NCBI GenBank assembly: GCA_013202335.1
Contig: JABMQR010000191.1
Coordinates: 1 to 30,534, forward strand
Direction of reading: 5' to 3'
DNA: 30,534 bases
Source of the DNA: Bacteroidota bacterium
Lineage (GTDB): Bacteria > Spirochaetota > Spirochaetia > JABMQR01
The translations under genes and the position numbers were made by a program. Positions 8,844 through 17,052 of this stretch are shown here, one piece after another. The notes beneath the pieces were generated by a model. It had not been told where the DNA came from. It did not search any database and worked only from the letters and a program-made list of their open reading frames with translations. Every line of letters starts with the position of its first letter. Position 1 is the stretch's first letter.

Positions 8844-10028
8844 ATGGTAAAAGATAGAATTAGTGAACTGAAAGATTATTATTACAGCGAACTGTTTGAA
8901 AACACACTGCCCTTTTGGACAGACAGATGTGTCGACACCCTGCACGGCGGCTATTTGACCTACCTGGACAGAGCCGGAAATGTAATGTCAACAGATAAAA
9001 ACGGATGGGTCCAGGGCAGAATGACATGGCTTTTCGCCAGGATTTATAATGAATACAAGAGGGAGCCTGAATGGCTGAAGCTGGCAGAGGCTGGTTACAG
9101 GTTCCTGAAAGATCATATAATCGACCCGGAAGGCCGCGGATGGTTCCAGGTGACCAGGGAAGGTACACCTGTCAGACGCCGCCGGTACCTCTTTGTCGAA
9201 ACCTTTGCCGTTATTGCCTTTGCCGAATATTATAAGGCCACGGGAGACAGAGAAGCTCTTGATCTGGCCCTTAAAGTCCTTGATCTCATATATAGGCTGA
9301 TGAAAGAGGGCACAATCCCAAAATTTGAAGCTCATGTTCAAACAAGGGGGCATTCTCTAACAATGATTTTGATTTCTGTACTTCAAAATTTGAGAGCATG
9401 CCATCCTGAGGGAGATTATCAGACCAGAATCGATGCCCAGATAACCGAAATTTTCAAATTTTTCATCCATCCGGACAAAGAAATACTACTGGAAACTGTA
9501 GGTCCCAATGGTGAATTTCTTGATACACCTTCCGGGAGAACTGTCAATCCGGGGCATGCAATAGAAACTGCATGGTTTATAATGACCGAGGCCATGGAAA
9601 GAAAAAATCCTGAACTGCTTAACAACATTCTACCGGTCCTCGATTGGCACCTGGAAGCAGGGTGGGATAAGGAATATGGAGGCTTACTCTCCTTTATCGA
9701 CTGCGGGGGACATCAACCGGAACAGATGGAATGGGATATGAAATTCTGGTGGCCCCATACAGAAGCTATCTATGCCTGTCTCCTGGCGTGGCACCTAACT
9801 GGAGAGGAGCGATACAAGCAGTGGTTTGAAAAAATTCATCAGTGGTCATTTTCTCATTTCCCTGACCGGGAAAAGGGGGAATGGTACGGATACCTCCATT
9901 ACGATGGAACGGTTGCCAGCACAGTAAAGGGGAATTTCTGGAAAAGCGCTTTTCATCTTCCCCGGCAGCAGCTTTTCACTCTGCAGCTTCTCGAAAAAAT
10001 GGAAAAGGATCCTGTTATCACCCTATGA
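8844..10028 (+). CDS. AGE-family (N-acylglucosamine 2-epimerase type) sugar epimerase
   Basis: A 394-residue cytoplasmic (alpha/alpha)6-barrel epimerase of the N-acylglucosamine 2-epimerase/cellobiose 2-epimerase family, which interconverts gluco- and manno-configured sugars at C2. Visible family marks are HGGYLTYLDRAG (about 34-45), R60 in WVQGRM, H238 in NPGHAIE, WWPHTE (302-307) and H371 in FHLPR. H238 and H371 correspond to the two catalytic histidines of the family. Length is normal. The ATG has a modest GGA Shine-Dalgarno; an ATG ten bases earlier runs into an early stop and is rejected. Next to sulfatases, GlcNAc or ManNAc is a plausible substrate, but family members also act on free glucose/mannose or disaccharides, and the sequence alone does not decide. 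Confidence 0.88.
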   Translation: MVKDRISELKDYYYSELFENTLPFWTDRCVDTLHGGYLTYLDRAGNVMSTDKNGWVQGRMTWLFARIYNEYKREPEWLKLAEAGYRFLKDHIIDPEGRGWFQVTREGTPVRRRRYLFVETFAVIAFAEYYKATGDREALDLALKVLDLIYRLMKEGTIPKFEAHVQTRGHSLTMILISVLQNLRACHPEGDYQTRIDAQITEIFKFFIHPDKEILLETVGPNGEFLDTPSGRTVNPGHAIETAWFIMTEAMERKNPELLNNILPVLDWHLEAGWDKEYGGLLSFIDCGGHQPEQMEWDMKFWWPHTEAIYACLLAWHLTGEERYKQWFEKIHQWSFSHFPDREKGEWYGYLHYDGTVASTVKGNFWKSAFHLPRQQLFTLQLLEKMEKDPVITL

Positions 10029-10037
10029 GAAAATAAA

Positions 10038-10068
10038 TCAGCCCGAATCCAAATGGTATTCGGTCTGA
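10038..10068 (-). terminator. Hairpin terminator of the ABC importer operon
   Basis: An 11-bp stem with one mismatch: TCAGCCCGAAT at 10038-10048 pairs with ATTCGGTCTGA at 10058-10068. Read on the minus strand it is followed by a T-rich run (TTTATTTTC). It lies between the convergent epimerase and oppF-like genes. Confidence 0.5.
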
Positions 10069-10103
10069 CAATAAAATCACACTTCGTTAATCAACTTAAA
10101 TTT

Positions 10104-11084
10104 CTACTTGTTTAGATGACAGGCGCAGAAATGTCCGGGGACGATCTCCCTGTATTCCGGTTCTTTCTCCTTACAGATATCCATTACTTTAGGACATCTG
10201 GTAGAGAAGTTGCATCCCGGAGGCGGATCGGCAGGATTGGGAACATCCCCCTGCAAAACAATCCGTTCCCGATTCTCCTCAATTGCCGGATCCGGAATCG
10301 GTACTGCCGAAAGAAGGGCTTCGGTGTATGGGTGCATCGGTTCTTTGTACAGTGTTTCCTTGTCTGCAAGCTCCACAATTTTACCAAGGTACATGACTGC
10401 AATCCTGTTACTGATGTGGCGGACCATACTGAGGTCATGAGCAATAAACAGATAGGTCAAACCAAACTGTTTCTGAAGATCTTCCATAAGATTAACTACC
10501 TGCGCCTGGATGGATACATCCAAAGCAGAGATAGGTTCATCACAGACAATGAACTCAGGATTCAAAGCCAGGGCTCTGGCAATCCCGATTCGCTGACGCT
10601 GTCCGCCGGAAAACTCATGAGGATAGCGCCTGATAAAGTACGTTCGAAGACCTACTAGTTCCAACAGTTCCTCAACCCTTTTCTGTCTCTCCGCTTTTGA
10701 GACGATTCCATGATAGATCATCGCCTCACTGATGATATTTCCTATGGTCATCCTGGGATTAAGAGATGCATAGGGATCCTGGAAAATTATCTGCAGAGAC
10801 TTTCTGTATTTCACCATATTTTTTCTGGAAAGCGGCGCCAGGTCGGTATCCTTGTAGATAACGCTGCCTGAGGTGGGTTTATGCAGATTCAGAATCGCTC
10901 TGCCTGTTGTGGATTTTCCACAGCCGCTTTCACCTACAAGTCCCAGAGTTTCTCCCCTTTTTATATCGAAGGAAATACCGTCAACAGCTTTCACGTTCCC
11001 TACATGTCTTCTGGCAATAACACCCTTGGTGATTGGGAAATATTTTTTTAGATCTCTTATTTTGATAAGTGCTTCATTGTTCAT
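10104..11084 (-). CDS. Oligopeptide/oligosaccharide ABC importer ATPase (OppF/DppF type)
   Basis: A 326-residue ATP-binding subunit of a family-5 (Opp/Dpp) importer, working as a heterodimer with the OppD-like protein at the inner face of the membrane. Walker [10 protein letters not shown] is at residues 51-59. The signature FSGGQRQR and Walker [12 protein letters not shown] follow in order, then the H-loop (FIAHDLS). The C-terminal oligopeptide domain has clustered cysteines ([21 protein letters not shown]) of the kind that bind an iron-sulfur cluster in characterised Dpp ATPases. It is the last gene of the operon, starting three bases after the OppD-like stop. These transporters carry peptides in some bacteria and oligosaccharides in others. 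Context favours a sugar, without proof. Confidence 0.93.
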   Translation of the reverse strand: MNNEALIKIRDLKKYFPITKGVIARRHVGNVKAVDGISFDIKRGETLGLVGESGCGKSTTGRAILNLHKPTSGSVIYKDTDLAPLSRKNMVKYRKSLQIIFQDPYASLNPRMTIGNIISEAMIYHGIVSKAERQKRVEELLELVGLRTYFIRRYPHEFSGGQRQRIGIARALALNPEFIVCDEPISALDVSIQAQVVNLMEDLQKQFGLTYLFIAHDLSMVRHISNRIAVMYLGKIVELADKETLYKEPMHPYTEALLSAVPIPDPAIEENRERIVLQGDVPNPADPPPGCNFSTRCPKVMDICKEKEPEYREIVPGHFCACHLNK

Positions 11085-11087
11085 GTT

Positions 11088-12068
11088 CTACCCTTTGATA
11101 TTATCCTTTTCCCAGCAGGCCACCCAGTGATCATTACTATATTCCTCCAACTGAGGATTCTCTTTCAAGCATTTTTCCGTTTTAAACTGACAACGCTCAG
11201 CAAAGGGACACCCAACCGGAAGATGAAGCTGATCCGGCGGCTGTCCGGGAATGGAGCGAAGACGAATATGTTCCCCTTCGTCCAGTCTGGGAAGAGATTC
11301 CAATAGGCCCATTGTATAGGGATGTCCGGTGCTGCCGTAAAGATCTTTAACACGGGCATTCTCTATTATATATCCTGCATACATCACCATCACCCGTTCG
11401 ACAAGTCTTGCCACTACTCCAAGATCGTGGGTGATCCAGATAACAGCCATACCCATTTCATTCTGAAGCTTCTGGACGAGGTCGGTAATCTGCATCTGAA
11501 TGGTTACATCCAGAGCTGTTGTTGGTTCATCATCTATTAGAAGAGAGGGATTACAGGAAAGGGACATGGCTATCATGGCGCGCTGTCTCATACCACCTGA
11601 GTATTGATGAGGATATTCATTCAGCCTCTGACGGGCGTTAGGAATTCCTACAAGGTTAAGCAGCTCCTCAGCCCTTTTAGAAGCTTCCTGCTTGCTAACT
11701 CCCTCATGCTCAATTATGGTTTCCGTTATCTGTTTTCCGATTGTCAAAACAGGATTAAGAGAGCTCATGGGGTCCTGAAAAATCATGGCGATCTCTTTTC
11801 CACGGATTTTTCGCATCTCCTCATGATTCAGCTTTAGAAGATCCCTGCCCTTGAAAAACACTTCACCCTTTTCAATCCTGCCTGGAGGCTCGGGGATAAT
11901 CCTCATCACAGATCTCATGCTGACACTTTTACCGCATCCGCTCTCCCCGACAATACCAACGATCTCTCCTTCATTTAAGGTATATGATATTCCATTCACA
12001 GCCTGTACGGTACCGCCTGTGGTTTTGAACCGTGTAGTCAGGTCTTTTACATCCAGTAATACTGCCAT
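11088..12068 (-). CDS. Oligopeptide/oligosaccharide ABC importer ATPase (OppD/DppD type)
   Basis: The second ATPase of the importer, also 326 residues. Walker A GESGCGKS is at residues 41-48. [15 protein letters not shown] is the signature, [13 protein letters not shown] the Walker B, and WITHDLG the H-loop. The C terminus carries the family cysteine set ([18 protein letters not shown]). A clear GAGGAG Shine-Dalgarno precedes the ATG. It lies 11 bases after the OppC-like gene and three before the OppF-like gene, so the genes are translated from one transcript. All motifs are intact, so the ATPase should be active. Confidence 0.93.
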   Translation of the reverse strand: MAVLLDVKDLTTRFKTTGGTVQAVNGISYTLNEGEIVGIVGESGCGKSVSMRSVMRIIPEPPGRIEKGEVFFKGRDLLKLNHEEMRKIRGKEIAMIFQDPMSSLNPVLTIGKQITETIIEHEGVSKQEASKRAEELLNLVGIPNARQRLNEYPHQYSGGMRQRAMIAMSLSCNPSLLIDDEPTTALDVTIQMQITDLVQKLQNEMGMAVIWITHDLGVVARLVERVMVMYAGYIIENARVKDLYGSTGHPYTMGLLESLPRLDEGEHIRLRSIPGQPPDQLHLPVGCPFAERCQFKTEKCLKENPQLEEYSNDHWVACWEKDNIKG

Positions 12069-12079
12069 GCTTTACTCCT

Positions 12080-12964
12080 CTACATCACAATCTGCTGTGG
12101 ATCGAATGCATCCCGCAGACCGTCTCCAATAAAATTTATACACATGATGGTAATAAGAGTGAATATGGCTGGAAATGCCCACATCCATGGACTAAACTGC
12201 AGAATATGCAGAGACCTGGCCTGCTGCATCATGTTTCCCCATGTAGGGGTGGGGAGGGGGACCCCGATTCCCAGAAAACTCAAACCAGCCTCCGAAAGAA
12301 TGGCAGCACTGACGGCAAAGGAAATCCTGGCCATAAGGGGAGCCACGACGTTGGGAAGACAGTGGCGGGTTATTATCAGCCGGTCAGGCATACCCTGCGC
12401 ATTGGCGGCGAGAACAAACTCCTGGTTTTTAAGAGAAAGAAACTGACCCCGAACCAGGCGTGCTGTCTGGGGCCACCTCAGCCCTCCAATAATAAGAATC
12501 ACATTTATAATTCCCGGCCCTGTAATTGCAGCCACAGTAAGCATAATAATCAACGGAGGGAAAGTCATCATGACATCGGTAAACCGCATGATAATCATAT
12601 CTGCCGCCTTTCCGAAATACCCGGAAATTGAACCCAGCAGAACACCTATAAATGTTGATATTCCTGCAGCGGTAATTCCTACAAGCAGTGAAACCCGACC
12701 GCCGTAAAGGGTCCTGGTCCAAATATCCCTGCCCAGTTCATCAGTCCCGAAAATATGTCCTTGTTGAGGTGACATGGTCATATCATCAAAATCGATCCCC
12801 AGGGGATCGAATGAGGTAAAAAGCGGTGCACCGAAACACAGAATCATAATAATAATAAGTATAATAGAGGAAATTACCGCCAGCTTATGCTGTCTGAACC
12901 GTTTCCAGGCGATAGAGCTGGGAGATTCTATTTTGATGCTGTCCATTGTCTTTGTATCTTCCAT
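12080..12964 (-). CDS. ABC importer permease (OppC/DppC type)
   Basis: A 294-residue inner-membrane permease. After a cytoplasmic N terminus comes a first membrane helix (LAVISSIILIIIMILCF), the extracytoplasmic GTDELGRDIWTRTLYGGR motif diagnostic of OppC-type permeases, then five further hydrophobic segments. The EAA-like coupling loop reads EFVLAANAQGMPDRLIITRH, and AGLSFLGIGVPLPTPTWG is the usual late signature. AAGGAG precedes the ATG. It forms the channel with the OppB-like protein encoded 12 bases upstream. Confidence 0.92.
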   Translation of the reverse strand: MEDTKTMDSIKIESPSSIAWKRFRQHKLAVISSIILIIIMILCFGAPLFTSFDPLGIDFDDMTMSPQQGHIFGTDELGRDIWTRTLYGGRVSLLVGITAAGISTFIGVLLGSISGYFGKAADMIIMRFTDVMMTFPPLIIMLTVAAITGPGIINVILIIGGLRWPQTARLVRGQFLSLKNQEFVLAANAQGMPDRLIITRHCLPNVVAPLMARISFAVSAAILSEAGLSFLGIGVPLPTPTWGNMMQQARSLHILQFSPWMWAFPAIFTLITIMCINFIGDGLRDAFDPQQIVM

Positions 12965-12976
12965 ATCCAGTCTCCT

Positions 12977-13939
12977 TTAGCTCAGCCTGACTCGGGGATC
13001 GATAATCGAATAAACGATATCCACCACCAGATTGGAAACCAGTACAATAACGGCAATAAAGAGATTAGCCCCCATTACGATGGGAAAGTCCCTTGCCAGA
13101 ACGGCTTTGTAATAAAGCCGACCCATACCCGGCCAGTTAAAAATAGTCTCAAGAAATACAGCACCGACAATTACCATAGGAATACTCAATCCGATAACTG
13201 TAACAACAGGAATAAGAGCATTACGCAAGGCATGTCTGTAGACAACAACCCGTTCCTTCATTCCTTTTGCCCGGGCTGTAGTCACATAATCCTGGTTCAG
13301 GACATCGAGCATGCTAAAGCGGGTATAGCGCATGTTTCTGGCAATATACATCATTGACAGAATGAAGGCCGGTAGAATCAGATGATAAAGAAGATCACCC
13401 AGACCGCGGCTGCCGATAGGAGAGTACATCCCACCGGCAGGAAAGATTGGTATTTTAATTGCAAAAAAATACATACCCACTATGCCGGCTACAAAAGCAG
13501 GCATGGAAAGGGCGACAAACGATAATCCCGTCAAAGAGAAGTCCCAAAACGAGTACTGGTGACGGGCCAGAAAAACTCCAAGGGGAATTCCGACGATTAT
13601 GGAAATAATCAGGCCGGTTCCCATCAGAATCAGTGAATTATTCATTCTCCGTACCAGTATTTCTGCCACCGGCTCCTTCTCTACGAGACTAAAACCGAGA
13701 TCACCCTGAACTACCTTGCCGAGCCACTTGATATATCTTATTGGCGGCGGATCATTCAAACCCAGCTTTTCCCTCATCTCAAAGATGTCCTTTTCTGTCA
13801 TATTAGCAATGGCATCATCTGTGAGAAAAAAGTCAAGCATGTCGCCGGGGGCAATTTCCACCAGGGAAAAAACAATGATAGTAATCATGAAAATAACCGG
13901 GATACTGATAAGGATTCGCCGTAAGATATAACTACCCAT
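12977..13939 (-). CDS. ABC importer permease (OppB/DppB type)
   Basis: A 320-residue inner-membrane permease. It opens with GSYILRRILISIPVIFMITI (membrane helix 1), then APGD, the extracytoplasmic segment ending GDLGFSL, and five more hydrophobic segments. The coupling loop is DYVTTARAKGMKERVVVYRHA. I start at the ATG at 13939 with GGAG nine bases upstream. A TTG at 13954 is in frame but overlaps that Shine-Dalgarno. It is separated from the binding-protein gene by a hairpin that may reduce read-through, consistent with needing less permease than binding protein. Confidence 0.92.
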   Translation of the reverse strand: MGSYILRRILISIPVIFMITIIVFSLVEIAPGDMLDFFLTDDAIANMTEKDIFEMREKLGLNDPPPIRYIKWLGKVVQGDLGFSLVEKEPVAEILVRRMNNSLILMGTGLIISIIVGIPLGVFLARHQYSFWDFSLTGLSFVALSMPAFVAGIVGMYFFAIKIPIFPAGGMYSPIGSRGLGDLLYHLILPAFILSMMYIARNMRYTRFSMLDVLNQDYVTTARAKGMKERVVVYRHALRNALIPVVTVIGLSIPMVIVGAVFLETIFNWPGMGRLYYKAVLARDFPIVMGANLFIAVIVLVSNLVVDIVYSIIDPRVRLS

Positions 13940-13967
13940 GTGAATTAACTCCAATAATGATATTTAA

Positions 13968-13998
13968 AACAGGAGCTGCCTGATAAGCAGCTCCTGTT
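13968..13998 (-). terminator. Attenuating hairpin between binding protein and permease genes
   Basis: A perfect 12-bp stem (13968-13979 with 13987-13998, core CAGGAGCTGC) with a seven-base loop. On the minus strand a short TTTAAAT tract follows. It sits between the binding-protein stop and the OppB-like start. Such partial terminators commonly set a high binding-protein to permease ratio. Confidence 0.65.
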
Positions 13999-14047
13999 GT
14001 TTTAGATCCTAATTATAGAATCCTGAAGATCAATTATCCAGTTCTTT

Positions 14048-15679
14048 TTACTCCATAGTCCATAGTTCGGCATGATCTTCGTAAGGGCCGCCGCCGTTGC
14101 CTGGATACCAGTGGAAGTTCTTTACTGTCTTGCTGGCAGCGCCATATGCCTTTCCAGCCCAAAGATAGGTGATTGTTGCAAGTTTGTTGGCCTCATTATT
14201 GTACTCAGTAAGAGCAGCCATAAAAGCCTCTGTAGTATTGGAAGTATCAATATCGCTTATGATATCCTTGAAGATAGGATCATAATCATATCCGGCCATG
14301 TCACCACCGTGAATTCCTGCGTTGTCGTAGAACTGGTGTGTATTCAGGGTATAGGGATCGCCTCCGGCACCCCGGTATACGATTACCCAGTCTCCATCAG
14401 CTTTGAACTTGGCGCGGTAAGAAGCCCCATCCAGTGCGGTGTGGGAAAATTGTGTTATACCAATCTGCGTAAGGTAACTCTGCACGGCCTGCATGGCAGA
14501 GAGAGTCATCGGATCGCCTTTATAACCAATTACTTCCATTACGATATCAGCAGGGTCAACCCCGGCTTCGGCAAGAAGAGCTTTTGCTTTTTCAGGATTG
14601 TATTCATACCAGTTCAGATCATTTGACCATGTAGCTTTATTAAGGACTTGTGCCACTACCGGTTCATGGGTCATTTTATAGACTTTTTCTGTGATTGTTT
14701 TTCGGTCTATAGCATAATAGATAGCCTGGCGGACCCTGATATCTTTCCAGTACCCGGGAAGTTTGTTGAAGTTGTACATGAAAAATCTGGGAACAGGCTG
14801 AAGTCCGGTAAATACATTAACATTATCACCGAGAGTGGCAATATCATTAAACTGAATAAAACTGAAGTCGATATCACCGGCGGCCAGTGCCAGAACAGCT
14901 GCTGTATCGTCACTGGCAAAGAATTTCACAACCAGTTTATCCAGTTTAGGTGTACCTCTGTAGTAGTCCTTGTTGGCAGCCAGTTCCATTAAATCATCTT
15001 TAATATAATTGGTAATATAAAATGGACCCGATCCGACCTGCCTGGTACTGGCCCACCAGTCAGTTGTCATGTTTTCTGCAGGGGTAAAATCGATAGCATG
15101 CTCAGGAAGAATATAGGACCTGAACATCTTGGCATAAAAGCGGGGATCGGGAGTAGCCAGTGTAAACTGGATTTCCTTATCACCAAGCACTTTTACAGAT
15201 GATAGTTCAGTAATGGCACCGCTCGTTTTCGCTTCGAAGCCTGCCAGATTACTCCAGCATACATTTCTGTCATTGGCAACTTGGGCCACCCATTCAGGAT
15301 CAGTAGTAAATTCAACGGTGAATTTTACATCTTGTGCGGTAACCGGTTTACCATCGCTCCAGGTAAGTTTATCCTGCAACTTGAATGTCCATACAGTACT
15401 GTCTGCATTGGCACTCCAGGATTTCGCGCCTGCTGGAATGATGTTTTCATAGTTCTCATCGAAAATAGATAGTGGTGTATAGAGCTTGGCAATAAGAGTA
15501 TTTCCCGCTCCTGTCGAGTAGGGGATAGCACCCAGACCCATATTTCCACCGGGACCATTATCCAGAGCAGCAACCATGACATTCTCTTTTGTTTCTACTG
15601 CATCATCCTGTATACCACCGGCAAAAGCCACGGTAGCGATGAGCATACCAATCAAAACAATAATAATTGTTTTTTTCAT
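14048..15679 (-). CDS. Family-5 extracellular solute-binding protein of the Opp-like importer
   Basis: A 543-residue secreted binding protein. The signal peptide occupies about residues 1-20 (KKTIIIVLIGMLIATVAFA, cleavage before GG). There is no lipobox cysteine, so the mature protein should be free in the periplasm. Family-5 marks include WSANADSTVWTFKLQDKLTW, SDGKPVTAQDVKF, and VRQAIYYAIDRKTI. It delivers ligand to the OppBC channel. The gene is first in the operon, has a very strong Shine-Dalgarno (TAAGGAGG) and its own promoter with a degenerate copy of the shared palindrome over the -35. Ligand class cannot be read from sequence; sulfated oligosaccharide is inferred from neighbours. Confidence 0.93.
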   Translation of the reverse strand: MKKTIIIVLIGMLIATVAFAGGIQDDAVETKENVMVAALDNGPGGNMGLGAIPYSTGAGNTLIAKLYTPLSIFDENYENIIPAGAKSWSANADSTVWTFKLQDKLTWSDGKPVTAQDVKFTVEFTTDPEWVAQVANDRNVCWSNLAGFEAKTSGAITELSSVKVLGDKEIQFTLATPDPRFYAKMFRSYILPEHAIDFTPAENMTTDWWASTRQVGSGPFYITNYIKDDLMELAANKDYYRGTPKLDKLVVKFFASDDTAAVLALAAGDIDFSFIQFNDIATLGDNVNVFTGLQPVPRFFMYNFNKLPGYWKDIRVRQAIYYAIDRKTITEKVYKMTHEPVVAQVLNKATWSNDLNWYEYNPEKAKALLAEAGVDPADIVMEVIGYKGDPMTLSAMQAVQSYLTQIGITQFSHTALDGASYRAKFKADGDWVIVYRGAGGDPYTLNTHQFYDNAGIHGGDMAGYDYDPIFKDIISDIDTSNTTEAFMAALTEYNNEANKLATITYLWAGKAYGAASKTVKNFHWYPGNGGGPYEDHAELWTME

Positions 15680-15730
15680 TTAATCCTCCTTAGAATCTTT
15701 AATTACAAGCATATTAGCTGTTATTAAATT

Positions 15731-15760
15731 ATCATACACCTACTTAAACATGTATGCAAG
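15731..15760 (-). promoter_or_regulatory. Promoter of the ABC importer operon with a degenerate operator
   Basis: On the minus strand TTGCAT (complement 15754-15759) and TATGAT (complement 15731-15736) are 17 bases apart. CATGTATGCAAG at 15749-15760 overlaps the -35 and matches the shared palindrome at 10 of 12 positions. Confidence 0.55.
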
Positions 15761-15887
15761 TATTTTCCTTTTTATTTTCATAACTTTTTATTCTTTTATC
15801 CTCAAAAGAACAATAATTGAATGATATTTCGAGTTATTCAGCTTGTTTTATTTATTTAAATTAGATTCCTGAAGGAGAAGTAGTTTT

Positions 15888-15969
15888 CTGGAATACAAGT
15901 TAATCACATTGACAACTCATTTTTAATGCGATACTCTAAACAATAAATCTCATATATTTAGTATACAAG
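15888..15969 (+). promoter_or_regulatory. Promoter of URO-D-like gene 1 with two flanking operator copies
   Basis: TTGACA (15909-15914) and TACTCT (15932-15937) are 17 bases apart. One palindrome-like copy, CTGGAATACAAG at 15888-15899, lies just upstream of the -35. A better one, TTAGTATACAAG at 15958-15969, lies downstream of the start site and runs into the ribosome binding site of the gene (AGAGG). Confidence 0.55.
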
Positions 15970-15977
15970 AGGTAATT

Positions 15978-17048
15978 ATGACAGGTAAAGAACGAGTCAC
16001 AACATCCCTTCAATTCAAGGAACCTGACCGGGTCCCGTTCTTTTATAGAGATATCCCGGAAGTGAGAAAACGTCTGATCGATGAACTTCAGATCGAAAAT
16101 GAGGAGACCCTTTTCCGAGAACTGGGAATTGACTTCCGATGGGTTGCACCTGAATATACGGGACCGGACCTTGAAACTCCTGAAGAACCGAAGAAAAAAA
16201 GAAGTATCTGGGGAATTGATTATATTTATACTGAATATAGTAAAAATAAGGGTTACTGGAATCCGGTGGTTCACCCGATGGCCGAGTGGGATGATCCCTC
16301 CCTCCTTGAAAATTACTCCTGGCCTGATCCGGATTGGTTCGATTTTTCAAAGCTTGAGTCACAATGTGAGGATTTTTCCGATTTTGCAGTAATGCCTGAA
16401 CCAAGTTTTGCTTCACCCGGAATACTCCAGTCTCCAATACAACCCCTTGTAGGTGATGAAAACAGTTTCATGCTGCCTTACCTGGCAACTGATTTTTTTA
16501 TTGCCCTGATTAAAAGAGTAACAGATTTTAACATTACCCTTATCGAAAGGATGCTTGCGGCTGCTTCCGGTGGTTTAACCTTCATCCGGATGGGGGATGA
16601 TTTTGGGACACAACAGAGCCTTCTTATGTCAGTGGAGATGTGGAAAGAATTCTACATGCCGGCATATCATAGAATTTCTTCAATTATCGAAAAATACGAT
16701 GCTGTTTATTACCATCATTCCTGCGGAGCCATTTATGATCTTATACCCGCATTTCTGAAAGCTGGTATAAAGGTACTTGATCCCATTCAGGTTTCTGCTG
16801 TGGGGATGGATTTGAAAAAACTAAAGGAAGAGTATGGAAGGAGGATTGTCATGTCAGGGGCCATTGATGAAGCAGGGGCCCTTTCGGCCGGCACTCCTTT
16901 GGAGGTCAGGGAGGAAGTTTTCCGGGTACTGGATATAATGGCACCGGGTGGAGGTTACTTCATGGGCCCGACCCACAATCTTCAGCCCTATATTCCAACT
17001 GACAACATCGTGGCTATGTACAGAGCTGCCGCAGATTATTTTGCGTGA
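15978..17048 (+). CDS. Uroporphyrinogen decarboxylase-like / MtaA-family protein (URO-D 1)
   Basis: A 356-residue TIM-barrel protein of the URO-D/MtaA superfamily, starting TGKERV as catabolic members do. The family block MGDDFGTQ begins near 205. H247-x-C249 (HHSCG) matches the zinc-binding H-x-C of corrinoid methyltransferases such as MtaA. The third ligand position, Cys in MtaA, is replaced by PTH (H333). It is unlikely to be HemE, since no haem genes are nearby and it sits among sulfatases. It may be a corrinoid-dependent methyltransferase or an enzyme on an unknown substrate; no corrinoid protein or activase is present. It converges with the sulfatase 3 gene, only four bases apart. Function unknown. 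Confidence 0.82.
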   Translation: MTGKERVTTSLQFKEPDRVPFFYRDIPEVRKRLIDELQIENEETLFRELGIDFRWVAPEYTGPDLETPEEPKKKRSIWGIDYIYTEYSKNKGYWNPVVHPMAEWDDPSLLENYSWPDPDWFDFSKLESQCEDFSDFAVMPEPSFASPGILQSPIQPLVGDENSFMLPYLATDFFIALIKRVTDFNITLIERMLAAASGGLTFIRMGDDFGTQQSLLMSVEMWKEFYMPAYHRISSIIEKYDAVYYHHSCGAIYDLIPAFLKAGIKVLDPIQVSAVGMDLKKLKEEYGRRIVMSGAIDEAGALSAGTPLEVREEVFRVLDIMAPGGGYFMGPTHNLQPYIPTDNIVAMYRAAADYFA

Positions 17049-17052
17049 AAAA

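Noticed and set aside
10116..10658. 180-codon plus-strand frame
   Set aside because: Complement of the OppF-like ATPase, whose signature and Walker B motifs fall in this stretch.
12206..12631. 141-codon plus-strand frame
   Set aside because: It overlaps the strongly conserved OppC-like permease gene on the other strand; composition and lack of start signals mark it as a shadow.
15978..17048. Assignment of the URO-D-like proteins as haem enzyme HemE
   Set aside because: They carry the MtaA-type H-x-C motif, begin like catabolic paralogs, occur three times and have no haem biosynthesis neighbours.
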